Of a stretch of DNA of 41,270 bases, positions 14,392 to 23,285 are shown one piece after another (position 1 is the stretch's first letter; the number at the start of each line of letters is the position of its first letter). The stretch spans positions 1 to 41,270 of the forward strand of contig JAKOYN010000091.1 in assembly GCA_029780415.1 (NCBI GenBank), read 5' to 3'. The position numbers were made by a program, and so were the translations under genes. The DNA comes from RXIX01 sp003989075. Its GTDB lineage: Bacteria > Pseudomonadota > Gammaproteobacteria > Competibacterales > Competibacteraceae. The notes below the pieces were generated by a model. That model saw only the letters and a program-made list of their open reading frames with translations. It was not told the DNA's origin and made no database searches.

Positions 14392-16734
14392 TCACTCGGG
14401 CTGCGCGAGTGCCGGTTTCGCATCGGCAGCGGCTGGGGAAGAGGGGGCCGATGATGCCTTCTTGGCGCTTACGGCAGTCTTGGCGACCTTGACGACCTCG
14501 ACAACTTCGGCCTCGGCCTCGGCCTCGATCGGTGGGGCTTCCGGCAGTGGCTGCGGACGCAGCACAATGCCACCGAGCGGCGGCAGGGTCACGCTGATCG
14601 AGTAGGGCTTTTCCATCCAGGGCCGTTCCTCGGCGATCAGGTCTACCCCGCCATTGCCGACGCCGCTGCCACCGTAATAGTGGGAATCGGAGTTGAGCGC
14701 TTCGGTGTAATGGCCCAGGCGCGGCACGCCGATGCGATAACCGTGGCGCGGCACCGGGGTGAAGTTGACGATGACGATCAGGAAGTCATCATCCTTCTTG
14801 CGCAGGTAGCTGAGGATAGATTGCTCGGCATCATGGCAGTCGATCCACTCGAAACCCGGCCATTCGAAATCATGGTGATACAGTTCCGGGCGGTCGTGGT
14901 AGAGCCGGTTCAGGTCCTTGACCAGCACGTGCATGCCTTGGTGGTACCCGTACTGCAGCACATACCAATCCAGCGTGGTGGCGCTGTTCCACTCGGTGCC
15001 CTGGCCGAACTCGGTGCCCATGAACAGCAGTTTCTTGCCGGGATGAGTGAACATGTACAGATACAGCAGGCGCAGGTTGGCAAAGCGCTGCCACTCGTCG
15101 CCCGGCATCTTGTTGACCATCGAGCCCTTGCCGTGCACCACTTCGTCATGGGAGAACGGCAGCATGAAGTTTTCGGTGAAGCAATACAGCATGCTGAAGG
15201 TCAGCAGATCATGGTGGTACTTGCGGTGAATCGGATTCTGCGCCATGTAGCGCAGGGTGTCGTTCATCCAGCCCATGTTCCACTTCATGCTGAAGCCCAG
15301 CCCGCCTAGATAGGTCGGACGGGTGACCTGCGGCCAGGACGTCGATTCCTCGGCAATCACCAGCGCGCCCGGATGTTCGCTGTGCACTACGGTGTTCAGT
15401 TCGCGCAGGAAGTCGATCGCTTCCAGGTTCTCGCGGCCGCCGTACTTGTTGGGAATCCACTCGTCAGCCTTGCGCGAGTAGTCCAGGTACAGCATCGAGG
15501 CGACGGCATCCACCCGCAAACCGTCAAGGTGGAATTCCTCGATCCAGTACAGGGCGCTGGAAAGCAGGAAGTTTTTCACCTCGTAGCGGCCGAAGTTGAA
15601 AATCAGCGTGCCCCAGTCGATGTGCTCGCCCTTGCGCGGATCGGCATGTTCGTAAAGCGGTTCGCCATCAAAGCGGGCCAGGCCAGCGGCATCCTTGGGG
15701 AAGTGCGCCGGTACCCAGTCGAGGATCACGCCGACTTCGTGCTGATGGCAGTAGTCCATGAAGTAGCGGAAATCGTCCGGCGTACCAAAGCGGCTGGTTG
15801 GGGCGTAATAGCCGGTGGTCTGGTAGCCCCAGGATGCATCGTAGGGATGCTCGGTGATCGGCAGCAGTTCGATATGGCTGAAGCCGAGTTCCTTGACGTA
15901 ATCGACCAGCTGGTGGGCCAGTTCGCGGTAATTCAGAAATTCACCTTCCGGCCCGCGCCGCCAGGAGCCCAGATGCACCTCGTAGATCGACATCGGCCGG
16001 TGCAGCCAGTCGGCAGCTTTGCGCTGTTCCAGCCATTCGCCATCGCGCCAGGCATACTGGTTAGGGCGGGTCACGATTGAGGCGGTGCTGGGGCGCAGTT
16101 CCGCCTGCTGGCCATAGGGATCGGATTTGAGGAACACCGCGCCGCTGTGGCGGTTGCGGATCTCGAACTTATACAGGTCGCCCGAGCGCAGGTTGGGGAT
16201 GAACAACTCCCAGACGCCACTGCCGCCGCGAACCCGCATCATGTGCACGCGGCCATCCCAGCGGTTGAAGCTGCCGACCACACTGACCCGCTCGGCATTA
16301 GGCGCCCACACCGCGAACAGTACACCGGCGACGCCATCGACGGTATGCGGATGCGCGCCGAGGAGACGGTAGGCATGCCAGTGCTTGCCCTCGCCAAACA
16401 GGTACAGGTCGAAATCGGGCAGTTGCGGTGGAAAGCAGTAGGGGTCGTAGCTGATGTATTCGTGGTGATCAGCGTCACGCCAGATCAGCCGATAGCGCTC
16501 AGGAACCTGATCGATCTTGCCGTGCCACTCGAACAGGTCAGTGTTGGGAATGCGCTGCAACGGCAGATTACCCTCAGCAATATGGACTTCCTGGGCGTAG
16601 GGCAGATGGGCGCGCACGGTGACCATTCGCTTGTCCTGGGGATGACGGCCCAAAACGGCGAAGGGATCATGATGGCGGGCCTCAACGATACGTTGCAGTT
16701 CGGGGTGGAGTTTCGGACTCGTCACGTTTTTCAT
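14392..16734 (-). CDS. glgB: 1,4-alpha-glucan (glycogen) branching enzyme
   Basis: The protein has 780 residues. GlgB makes alpha-1,6 branches in glycogen by cutting and transferring alpha-1,4 chains in the cytoplasm. It has N-terminal CBM48-type modules (HDPFAVLGRHP; VWAPNAERVSVVGSFNRWDG), then a GH13 barrel with the nucleophile in GLRVDAVASMLYLDY, the acid/base in LVIAEESTSWP, and FSHDEVVHGKGSM. The usual length is about 730. The extra C-terminal tail (about 45 residues, Ala/Glu/Val then Lys/Ala/Ser/Pro-rich) is low complexity. I chose ATG 16732-16734 because MKNVTSPKLHPELQRIVEARHHDPF aligns with family N-termini. An in-frame start at 16846-16848 would add 38 residues. No other glg gene is nearby. 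Confidence 0.95.
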   Translation of the reverse strand: MKNVTSPKLHPELQRIVEARHHDPFAVLGRHPQDKRMVTVRAHLPYAQEVHIAEGNLPLQRIPNTDLFEWHGKIDQVPERYRLIWRDADHHEYISYDPYCFPPQLPDFDLYLFGEGKHWHAYRLLGAHPHTVDGVAGVLFAVWAPNAERVSVVGSFNRWDGRVHMMRVRGGSGVWELFIPNLRSGDLYKFEIRNRHSGAVFLKSDPYGQQAELRPSTASIVTRPNQYAWRDGEWLEQRKAADWLHRPMSIYEVHLGSWRRGPEGEFLNYRELAHQLVDYVKELGFSHIELLPITEHPYDASWGYQTTGYYAPTSRFGTPDDFRYFMDYCHQHEVGVILDWVPAHFPKDAAGLARFDGEPLYEHADPRKGEHIDWGTLIFNFGRYEVKNFLLSSALYWIEEFHLDGLRVDAVASMLYLDYSRKADEWIPNKYGGRENLEAIDFLRELNTVVHSEHPGALVIAEESTSWPQVTRPTYLGGLGFSMKWNMGWMNDTLRYMAQNPIHRKYHHDLLTFSMLYCFTENFMLPFSHDEVVHGKGSMVNKMPGDEWQRFANLRLLYLYMFTHPGKKLLFMGTEFGQGTEWNSATTLDWYVLQYGYHQGMHVLVKDLNRLYHDRPELYHHDFEWPGFEWIDCHDAEQSILSYLRKKDDDFLIVIVNFTPVPRHGYRIGVPRLGHYTEALNSDSHYYGGSGVGNGGVDLIAEERPWMEKPYSISVTLPPLGGIVLRPQPLPEAPPIEAEAEAEVVEVVKVAKTAVSAKKASSAPSSPAAADAKPALAQPE

Positions 16735-17075
16735 CCTGTTGTGTTGACGGTTGATGCCATGTCCGGCCCGATATGCGGTTCTCACCCGTAGCAGGAGCGG
16801 GCAGGAGAAACGCGAATGCTGCGGTGGGGGCTTGGACATGGGACACATCCCGAAGCCCGGCCTCGGGACGCGTGCGAATTGGCACTTATTTATCTAAGTA
16901 TAACGCCGAATCGCTTAAAGGATGATTTGCTGTAGGGGTATCGATGGACATACTGGCCGGGCTATGCCAGCCGTGCTCATCACATGATTCCGCCGGCCCG
17001 GCCCCGGTTTCCATCGCGTCTGATAAAATTGAAAGTGCAGTACCAATCTTTATCATGCATGCAAAGGACGATCTC
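16735..17075. other. Divergent intergenic region, glgB / haem lipoprotein
   Basis: This is a 341-base gap between two divergently read genes. The part next to glgB (16735-16848) is an open extension of its frame. An AT-rich patch at 16886-16925 includes AGTATA (16897-16902), read TATACT on the minus strand, a possible -10 for glgB without a good -35. The right part holds an extended -10 for the + strand. I see no RNA gene or repeat. Confidence 0.4.
17021..17029 (+). promoter_or_regulatory. Extended -10 promoter for the haem lipoprotein gene
   Basis: TGATAAAAT combines an upstream TG with TAAAAT (five of six consensus bases). Transcription would start near 17036, 40 bases before the ATG. No clear -35 is present. 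Confidence 0.4.
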
Positions 17076-17471
17076 ATGAATACCCATAAACTGTTGGCGT
17101 CTACGCTGATTTTAGGGTTTTCTCTGCTGGCGGGTTGCTCGGGAGAACAATCCAGCAAGCCGGTGAGCTTCCAGAAGGACGTGTATCCGATCCTGAAGGC
17201 GAGTTGCGCCGAGTGCCATACCGCGCCCGACGGCGAGGGTTACAAGAAGAGTGGTCTGGCGGTTGGTACCTACGAGGAACTGATGAAGGGAACCAAGATG
17301 GGTCCGGTGATCATCCCCGGCCAGAGCCTGAACAGCAGCCTGAACCGTCTGGCCGAGGGTCGACCGGGGGTTGATCCATCCATCCGGATGCCGCATGGCA
17401 AGGTTAAACTGCCCGAGTCACAATTGGCGATTCTGCGCCAATGGGTCGATCAGGGCGCCAAAAACAACTAG
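17076..17471 (+). CDS. Cytochrome c-like lipoprotein with one CxxCH haem site
   Basis: The protein has 131 residues. A lipoprotein signal ends in the lipobox LAGC (Cys22), so the mature protein is lipid-anchored in the envelope. The single haem-binding motif CAECH follows FQKDVYPILKASCAECH, the pattern of planctomycete-type cytochrome c domains, where VxPIxxxxCxxCH is typical. Near the end are IRMPHGKVKLPESQLAILRQWVDQGA; the Met in RMPHG is the likely distal haem ligand and the WVDQGA ending is characteristic. AAAGGA (17063-17068) lies 7 bases before ATG 17076. No redox partner is adjacent; relA follows 184 bases later. The electron donor and acceptor are unknown. Confidence 0.82.
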   Translation: MNTHKLLASTLILGFSLLAGCSGEQSSKPVSFQKDVYPILKASCAECHTAPDGEGYKKSGLAVGTYEELMKGTKMGPVIIPGQSLNSSLNRLAEGRPGVDPSIRMPHGKVKLPESQLAILRQWVDQGAKNN

Positions 17472-17599
17472 ATCATGCTTGATCACGCCTGTCACGTCCG
17501 GTTCTTTGCCCCGGTTTACCGAGGATGGGAGCGGCGCTGGCCGGTACCGCAGGCTTAATGTCCTGCATTCCGTTCCGCTACAAACCCCCGCATGATTCG

Positions 17600-17620
17600 C
17601 CCGCCGCCGAGCGCGGCGGG
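17600..17620 (+). terminator. GC-rich hairpin upstream of relA
   Basis: CCCGCCGC and GCGGCGGG form a perfect 8-bp stem with a CGAGC loop, between the haem lipoprotein stop (17471) and the relA start (17656). No T-run follows. It could end the upstream transcript or fold in the relA leader. Confidence 0.35.
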
Positions 17621-17655
17621 TGCGTAACTCCTCACTCCTGTCCTGGGGATAGTTC

Positions 17656-19806
17656 ATGGTCAGCTCTCGGCAGACCGCGCTGGCCGGCGCGGATTTCGAT
17701 ACATGGTTGGAGACCTTGCAGGCGCGCTGGTCGCGCGAACAGATCGAACAGGTTCGGCAGGCCTATCAACTGGGTGGTGCGCCGGAACTGGCGGTTGCCG
17801 ACCTGCTGGTTGGCCTGGGCATGAACCACGATGTGGTGACGGCCGCACTGCTGCATGAGCCAGTCGCCAGCGATCAACTCGATCTGACAATGGTCCGGGA
17901 TCGCTTCGGTCCGGCGATCGTGCGTCTGGTCGAAGGACTGACCAAGCTCAACGACATCGGCGAACTGCACCAGAGTGGTCGCCATGTGGGCAGTCAGCTG
18001 GAAAGCCTGCGCAAGATGCTGCTGGCGATGGCTCAGGACGTGCGCGTGGTGCTGATCCGTTTGGCCATGCAGCTGCACCTGCTACGCCGCCTGACCCGGG
18101 CGCCGGCCAGCGACGAAGAACGCCAGCGCCTCGCCCGCGAGACTCTGGATCTGTTCGCGCCGCTGGCCAATCGGCTGGGTATCGGCCGCATCAAGTGGGA
18201 AATGGAGGATCTGTCGCTGCGCTATCTGGAGCCGCTGGCCTATAAGCAGATCGCCGTGGCCCTGGACCAGCGCCGCGCCGATCGCGAGCATTACATCGCT
18301 GCGGTGGTCGAAGAGCTGCGCGGCCACCTGGTGCAGAACCGCATTCGCGCCGAGGTCAGTGGCCGGGTCAAGCACATCTACAGCATCTGGCGCAAGATGC
18401 AGCGCAAGCGGCTGTCGTTCGAGCAGATTTTTGACGTGCGCGCAGTGCGGGTGATGGTCGAGACCGTCAACGACTGCTACGCCGCGCTGGGCGTGGTCCA
18501 TGCCCACTGGAACCATATTCACCAGGAATTCGACGACTACATCGCCCATCCTAAGCCGAACGGCTACCAGTCGCTGCACACGGCAGTGGTTGGACCAGAA
18601 GGGCGGACTCTGGAAGTGCAGATTCGCACCTTCGACATGCACCGCAATGCCGAACTGGGCGTTGCCGCGCACTGGCGCTACAAGGAAGGCGGCGATGCGC
18701 CCGGCAATGAGGCCGCGCAGCAGATTGCCTGGCTGCGGCAGATGCTCGAATACCGCGATGATGACAGCGATGAAGATGACTTGCTGGAGCGGTTCAAGGC
18801 CGAGGCCTTTCAGGACCGGGTCTATGCCATCACGCCCAAGGGCACCATCGTCGAATTGCCCCAGGGAGCGACGCCGCTCGATTTCGCCTACCACATCCAC
18901 ACCGAGGTCGGTCATCGCTGCCGCGGCGCCAAGGTCAATGGCCGCATCGTGCCGCTGACCTATGAGCTTAAGAACGGCGAACAGGTTGATGTGCTCACCG
19001 CCAAGACCGGCGGACCCAGCCGCGACTGGCTCAGTCCGCACCTCGGCTACACCAGGAGCAACCGGGCGCGGGCCAAGATCCGCCAGTGGTTCATCCAGCA
19101 GGATCAGGAAAACAGCATCAGCGCCGGTCGCGCTGCCCTGGAACGGGAATTCCAGCGTCTGGGTGTGCGCAGCCTCAAGCAGGAAAAGGTCGCCGAGAAG
19201 CTCGGCTTTGCCCGGCCCGATGATCTGTACGCCGCGCTCGGCCACGGTGCGCTGACCATCGGTCAGGTGATCGGGCGCATCGCCGAGCTGCTGGCGCCCG
19301 CACCCGCCGAGGACAGTGTGCCCATCACACGCCGACCCAGGAGTGGTGATGGTGCGGGCCGTGATGACGTGCAGATTCGCGGCGTTGGGCAACTGTTGAC
19401 CCAGATGGCGCACTGCTGCCAGCCGGCGCCGTTTGAACCGATCATTGGTTACATCACCCAGGGGCGCGGCGTCACTATTCACCGTCAGGACTGTGCCAAC
19501 CTGCTGGGACTGGCCAGTCAGCACCACGAGCGGCTGATCGACGTCAGTTGGGGCGAAACGCCGGCCACCTATGTGGTGGATATCATGATCGTCGCCTATG
19601 ACCGCTCCGGCCTGTTGCGCGATATCACCTCGATCCTGGCCAATGAACAGGTCAATGTGCTCGGCGCCAATACCCTGACCGATCGGGCTACGTCGATCGC
19701 GCGCATGGGGCTGACCTTGGAAATCACCGATGTGGTGCAGCTGAGCCGGGTGCTGGACCGGATCAGCCAGTTGCACAACGTGGTCGAGGTGTATCGCAAG
19801 AGTTGA
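17656..19806 (+). CDS. relA: (p)ppGpp synthetase I, RelA
   Basis: The protein has 716 residues. RelA binds stalled ribosomes and makes the alarmone (p)ppGpp from ATP and GTP/GDP during amino-acid starvation. The order is: degenerate HD hydrolase domain (AALLHEPVASDQLD replaces the HDxxED metal site, so it should be inactive), synthetase domain (RVKHIYSIWRKMQRK; FDVRAVRVMV; EFDDYIAHPKPNGYQSLHT), TGS domain (DRVYAITPKGTIVELPQGAT), zinc-finger-like region (MAHCCQPAPFEPIIGYITQG) and a C-terminal ACT/RRM domain. The EFDD sequence is the EXDD signature of monofunctional RelA rather than the RXKD of bifunctional Rel/SpoT. GGGGA stands upstream of ATG 17656. The gene converges on hflD with a 14-base gap. 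Confidence 0.96.
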   Translation: MVSSRQTALAGADFDTWLETLQARWSREQIEQVRQAYQLGGAPELAVADLLVGLGMNHDVVTAALLHEPVASDQLDLTMVRDRFGPAIVRLVEGLTKLNDIGELHQSGRHVGSQLESLRKMLLAMAQDVRVVLIRLAMQLHLLRRLTRAPASDEERQRLARETLDLFAPLANRLGIGRIKWEMEDLSLRYLEPLAYKQIAVALDQRRADREHYIAAVVEELRGHLVQNRIRAEVSGRVKHIYSIWRKMQRKRLSFEQIFDVRAVRVMVETVNDCYAALGVVHAHWNHIHQEFDDYIAHPKPNGYQSLHTAVVGPEGRTLEVQIRTFDMHRNAELGVAAHWRYKEGGDAPGNEAAQQIAWLRQMLEYRDDDSDEDDLLERFKAEAFQDRVYAITPKGTIVELPQGATPLDFAYHIHTEVGHRCRGAKVNGRIVPLTYELKNGEQVDVLTAKTGGPSRDWLSPHLGYTRSNRARAKIRQWFIQQDQENSISAGRAALEREFQRLGVRSLKQEKVAEKLGFARPDDLYAALGHGALTIGQVIGRIAELLAPAPAEDSVPITRRPRSGDGAGRDDVQIRGVGQLLTQMAHCCQPAPFEPIIGYITQGRGVTIHRQDCANLLGLASQHHERLIDVSWGETPATYVVDIMIVAYDRSGLLRDITSILANEQVNVLGANTLTDRATSIARMGLTLEITDVVQLSRVLDRISQLHNVVEVYRKS

Positions 19807-19820
19807 GCGCGCGCAGCAGA

Positions 19821-20438
19821 TCAGGTGCTTGCCGCCAGCAGCCGCCGCGTTTCACGCAGCAAAGGATTGCGGCGCAGCAGCAGGGTCAAGCGGTTGCCGC
19901 CGCTTTGCCGCCACAGCGTCGCCGCGCGTACTCCGCCCAGCAGCAGCGCGCGGATACGGTTGGCGTTTTCCGGGTTGTTCAGATAGGCCTGGGTGCCGCT
20001 GACCATGACCCGTGGTGACAGGGTACTGAGGGTTTTCAAATACAGGTCGGCGAAGCGGGCGATGGTGTTGCTGTGGGTGAGCGGGAAGTGCACCAGACTG
20101 GCGCTGATCTCGTCCAGACCGGCGCTGATCAGGCTGAGCAGATCGCTGCGTCGCGCCAGCTTGCGTTCCAGCGCCAGCAGGGTCACGGCGTAGCGGGTCA
20201 GCTCCATGTCCTGGGGGCTGTCGAGCTGTTGTTCGAGCAGGCGCAGGCCGCTGCGCAGCGATGCGATGTTGCCATAGACGGCGGCGCTGTTTTCGGCATC
20301 GATACGCAGCAGGCTGGCCAGACAGGTGGCGAGATCCTCGGGGTCGGCCTGGCTGCGGCGGGCGATGTTGCGCACCAGATCGACGGATTGGATCAGGCCA
20401 GCAAGGGCGATGGTGCGGTCATGGTCGGTTTGCGGCAT
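19821..20438 (-). CDS. hflD: HflD (YcfC) family protein
   Basis: The protein has 205 residues and is all-helical. It matches HflD, known in Escherichia coli as a membrane-associated protein that binds and destabilises the lambda CII activator; its host role is unclear. Typical segments are ALAGLIQSVDLVRNIARRSQ, GLRLLEQQL, MELTRYAVTLLALERKLA, and the C-terminal QAYLNNPENANRIRALLLGGVRAATLWRQSGG. It follows mnmA by 34 bases on the same strand, the same order as in enterobacteria (nudJ-mnmA-hflD). Its 3' end faces relA. The purB gene that often comes next is absent, replaced here by relA. Confidence 0.93.
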   Translation of the reverse strand: MPQTDHDRTIALAGLIQSVDLVRNIARRSQADPEDLATCLASLLRIDAENSAAVYGNIASLRSGLRLLEQQLDSPQDMELTRYAVTLLALERKLARRSDLLSLISAGLDEISASLVHFPLTHSNTIARFADLYLKTLSTLSPRVMVSGTQAYLNNPENANRIRALLLGGVRAATLWRQSGGNRLTLLLRRNPLLRETRRLLAAST

Positions 20439-20472
20439 GGTGGCGGCGGGTTCGGGTGGTGGAAAGGCGGCA

Positions 20473-21561
20473 TCAGTCGCTCGCGGCTTCGATCACGGCA
20501 CCGCCCAGGCAGAGGTCGTCCTGATAGAACACCACCGACTGGCCGGGGGTGATGGCTCGCTGCGGCTCGGCAAAATGCACCGTGAGCGCATTGGCGTCGA
20601 GGGTTTCCAGAACGCACGCCTGATCGGGTTGGCGATAGCGGATCTTGGCCCGGCAGGCCAGCGGCACCGGCGGCGGCTCGCCGGCAATCCAGTGCGGTTT
20701 CGTGGCGCGCAGGCGGTTGTGCAGTAGCGCCGGATGGTTACTGCCTTGCACCACCAGCAGGGCGTTGCGCGCCAGATCCTTGCCGGCGACGAACCAGGGC
20801 GCGCCATTGCCGTCACGGCGGCCGCCGATGCCCAGCCCCTGGCGTTGACCGAGGGTATGGAACATCAGCCCGGCGTGCTCGCCGAGCTGCTCGCCGTCGA
20901 GCGACAGGATCGGCCCCGGTTGCGCGGGCAGGAACTGACCGAGGAACTCGCGAAACGGGCGCTCGCCAATGAAACAAATGCCGGTGCTGTCCTTCTTGTC
21001 GTGGGTGATCAGGCCGGCGGCGGCGGCGCGCGCGCGTACTTCGTGCTTGTGCAGTTCGCCGACCGGAAAGTCGGCATTGGCCAGCTGTGCCTGATCGAGG
21101 CCATGCAGGAAATAGCTCTGGTCCTTGCCGGGATCACGGCCCTTGAGCAGGCAGTGACGGCCCTGGCGCGTGGTGCGGCGGGCGTAATGACCGGTGGCGA
21201 TGGCGTCGGCGCCCAGGCGGCGGGCATGATCGAGAAAGGCGCGGAACTTGATTTCGGTGTTGCAGAGGATATCGGGATTGGGCGTGCGGCCGCAGCGATA
21301 TTCTTCGAGGAAGTAGCGGAACACTCGGTTGCGGTATTCAGTGCTGAAATTGACCTGATGCAGGGGAATGCCCAGGGTCACGCACACTGCACGGGCGTCT
21401 TCGAGGTCCTCGGCGGCGCTGCAGTAGCCGCTGTCGACCCGGTCTTCCCAGTTTTTCATGAACAGGCCATGCACCTCGTAGCCCTGTTCAAGGAGCAGCA
21501 GGGCGGCGACCGAGGAATCGACGCCACCGGAGAGACCGACGACGATGCGGGTCTTGGCCAT
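20473..21561 (-). CDS. mnmA: tRNA-specific 2-thiouridylase MnmA
   Basis: The protein has 362 residues. MnmA adenylates and thiolates uridine 34 of the tRNAs for Lys, Glu and Gln, using sulfur relayed from IscS and the Tus proteins. The PP-loop SGGVDSSVAALLL is at the N-terminus, with the family motif FMKNWED just after. The two catalytic cysteines lie in NPDILCNTEIKF and STGICFIGERPFREFL. The C-terminal beta domain ends with ITPGQSVVFYQDDLCLGGAVI. The length is normal (360-370). ATG 21561 begins MAKTRIVVGLSGG. It is presumably co-transcribed with hflD. nudJ, often its upstream neighbour, lies about 8.2 kb away in this genome. Confidence 0.97.
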   Translation of the reverse strand: MAKTRIVVGLSGGVDSSVAALLLLEQGYEVHGLFMKNWEDRVDSGYCSAAEDLEDARAVCVTLGIPLHQVNFSTEYRNRVFRYFLEEYRCGRTPNPDILCNTEIKFRAFLDHARRLGADAIATGHYARRTTRQGRHCLLKGRDPGKDQSYFLHGLDQAQLANADFPVGELHKHEVRARAAAAGLITHDKKDSTGICFIGERPFREFLGQFLPAQPGPILSLDGEQLGEHAGLMFHTLGQRQGLGIGGRRDGNGAPWFVAGKDLARNALLVVQGSNHPALLHNRLRATKPHWIAGEPPPVPLACRAKIRYRQPDQACVLETLDANALTVHFAEPQRAITPGQSVVFYQDDLCLGGAVIEAASD

Positions 21562-21683
21562 GGGTGCAGGGTAAACTGGAGCAGCTTGGCGATCAGGGTG
21601 CGCAACAGCGGTTGCGGCGGACTGTTAGTGCGATCATAACAGAGCCGGCGCGGCGGTGGCGCTTTGCGTGCTGCAAAAGATCA

Positions 21684-21710
21684 GGGCCGAATCGTGGCGC
21701 GATCCGGCCC
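21684..21710 (-). terminator. Probable intrinsic terminator of the phasin gene
   Basis: An 11-bp stem with one mismatch (GGGCCGAATCG and CGATCCGGCCC, 5-base loop) lies 50 bases beyond the phasin stop. Read on the minus strand it is followed within a few bases by CTTTTG, a short T-run. It also precedes mnmA, so it would separate the phasin and mnmA transcripts. Confidence 0.5.
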
Positions 21711-21760
21711 GGCTGAAACGGGCGGTGGGCAGAACGCCGCAGCCGCGTGGTGCTGGACGC

Positions 21761-22108
21761 CTACTTGGCGGGCGGGTTTGACAGGCTGTCCTGGACTAGC
21801 TTGTCAAAATCGGCCTTGAAGCGGGTGGTGAGGTCAGCCAGAGCCTTGGTATCGTCCATCAGCTTCTGGTGCAGGCTGGCGATGCTGTCCGACTGGCTGG
21901 ACAGAAAGGTCTGCAGGCTGGTCGGATCGCTGATGTCGGCGGCGGCTTTCATCCGGCTGATCGCCATGTCGATGTAGGACTGCAGGGCATTCATCTGAAA
22001 GTTGACCAGTGCCTCCAGGTTGGCAGCCGACAGCTTGTTGGCCTTGATGACCGGCGCCAGGAAAGCCTGGTACTGCGCGGACATCTGATTCAGGGTGTCT
22101 TGGGTCAT
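21761..22108 (-). CDS. Phasin family protein
   Basis: The protein has 115 residues and is entirely helical and amphipathic, with the phasin (PF09361-type) layout: MSAQYQAFLAPVIKANKLSA, ANLEALVNFQMNALQSYIDM, then a long heptad-like stretch to LTTRFKADFDKL. Phasins coat polyhydroxyalkanoate (PHA) granules and control their number and size. ATG 22106-22108 has AGGAG seven bases upstream; the longer frame to 22159 adds no family sequence. It is a single gene with its own promoter-like and terminator-like elements. No PHA synthase, depolymerase or phaR is adjacent. Some phasin-domain proteins act on other hydrophobic inclusions, so the PHA link rests on family knowledge. Confidence 0.87.
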   Translation of the reverse strand: MTQDTLNQMSAQYQAFLAPVIKANKLSAANLEALVNFQMNALQSYIDMAISRMKAAADISDPTSLQTFLSSQSDSIASLHQKLMDDTKALADLTTRFKADFDKLVQDSLSNPPAK

Positions 22109-22171
22109 GGAGCGGCTCCTCGTGTGGCGGTAGCGGGATGATTGAAATAGAAAAACCACATTTTAGCATAC

Positions 22172-22200
22172 AGAATAGCCTGGGTTTTGCTGCAGTGCAA
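22172..22200 (-). promoter_or_regulatory. Candidate sigma-70-type promoter of the phasin gene
   Basis: On the minus strand TTGCAC (22195-22200) and TATTCT (22172-22177) are spaced by exactly 17 bases. A second possible extended -10, TGCTAAAAT, overlaps just downstream (22160-22168). Both lie in the AT-rich gap between phasin and rdgC. Confidence 0.4.
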
Positions 22201-22296
22201 TATCGGCGGGCCTGGTACGACGTGGTTGGCGTGGCTTGGCGAGTCCGGGGCATTGACGGATAATGCGCGCCTTTGCAGAAACGGATGATTCTCCTC

Positions 22297-23199
22297 ATGT
22301 GGTTCAAGAACCTGTCGCTGTTTCGCTTGGCCGAGCCGCTACTCTGGACTGCCGAGAGCCTGGCGGCGCAGTTGGAGCCACGGGCGTTTCAACCCTGTCC
22401 GAGTTATCTGCCCCGGGCAGCCGGCTGGGTGCCGCCTCTCGGCCGCAAGTCCAGCGACTGGGTGCATGCAGTGGCTGGCTGCCTGCTGGTGTGTCTGCGC
22501 ACCGAGGAAAAACTGTTGCCGGCTGCGGTGGTGAATCAGGTGGTTGCCGAACGCGCTGCGCTGCTGGAAGAACAGCGTCAGGTGCCGGTGCGGCGGCGCG
22601 AGCGTCAGGAGTTGCGCGAGCAGGTGGTGCAGGAACTGTTGCCGCGCGCCCTGAGCCGTAGCCGCAACAGCTATGCCTATCTTGATCGGGTGGAAGGCTG
22701 GCTGGTCATCGATAGTGCCAGTCCGCGCGGTGTCGAGGAGATGACCAGTGCCCTGCGCGAGGCGCTCGGGGAATTGCCGATCACGCCGCTGCGGGTGCAA
22801 TGGCCGGTGGCTGCGGTGATGACCGCCTGGCTGGCGGCGGGCACGGTCGGCGAAGATTTCAGCCTGGGCGATAGCTGTGAGCTGCGCGAGAACGCGGAAG
22901 CGGGCGGGGTGGTGCGCTGTCGGGGTCAGGATCTGTGCGGCGACGAGATGCGCAGCCACCTGGAGGCCGGCAAGCAGGTTACCCGTCTGGGCCTGCGCTG
23001 GGGCGAGCGGGTGGCCCTGGTGCTGGATGAAGCGCTGGTGGTGCGGCGCCTGCAGTTTCTCGACGTGCTGCGTGAATCGCTGCGCGAGGTCGAGGCCGAT
23101 TCTGCAGAGGCCGTTTTTGATGCCGAGTTTGCCTTGATGAGCGGCGAGCTGCGCCGATTGCTGCCGCGCCTGCTGACCCTGTTCGGCGGCATGGCCTGA
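22297..23199 (+). CDS. rdgC: Recombination-associated protein RdgC
   Basis: The protein has 300 residues. RdgC is a ring-shaped dimer that binds double-stranded DNA without sequence preference and limits RecA activity at replication forks. Recognisable blocks are MWFKNLSLFRLAE, AFQPCPSYLPRAAGWVPPLG, EEKLLPAAVVNQVV, the central ELLPRALSRSRNSYAYLD, and the C-terminal EFALMSGELRRLLPRLL. ATG 22297 gives the N-terminus expected for the family (E. coli starts MLWFKNL); ATG 22285 would add four residues. It is divergent from phasin and followed 86 bases later by an unknown coiled-coil gene. Confidence 0.95.
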   Translation: MWFKNLSLFRLAEPLLWTAESLAAQLEPRAFQPCPSYLPRAAGWVPPLGRKSSDWVHAVAGCLLVCLRTEEKLLPAAVVNQVVAERAALLEEQRQVPVRRRERQELREQVVQELLPRALSRSRNSYAYLDRVEGWLVIDSASPRGVEEMTSALREALGELPITPLRVQWPVAAVMTAWLAAGTVGEDFSLGDSCELRENAEAGGVVRCRGQDLCGDEMRSHLEAGKQVTRLGLRWGERVALVLDEALVVRRLQFLDVLRESLREVEADSAEAVFDAEFALMSGELRRLLPRLLTLFGGMA

Positions 23200-23285
23200 A
23201 CCGCGGGCGCTGCCGCGATCGGATGGCCTGACGATTGGTCCGGCAACACTGAACAAGACGCACGGACGTTTTAGGGGCAGTGGCG

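Noticed and set aside
18082..19776. Minus-strand open frame (564 codons) opposite relA
   Set aside because: relA is certain; the antisense translation shows no domain and is a composition artefact.
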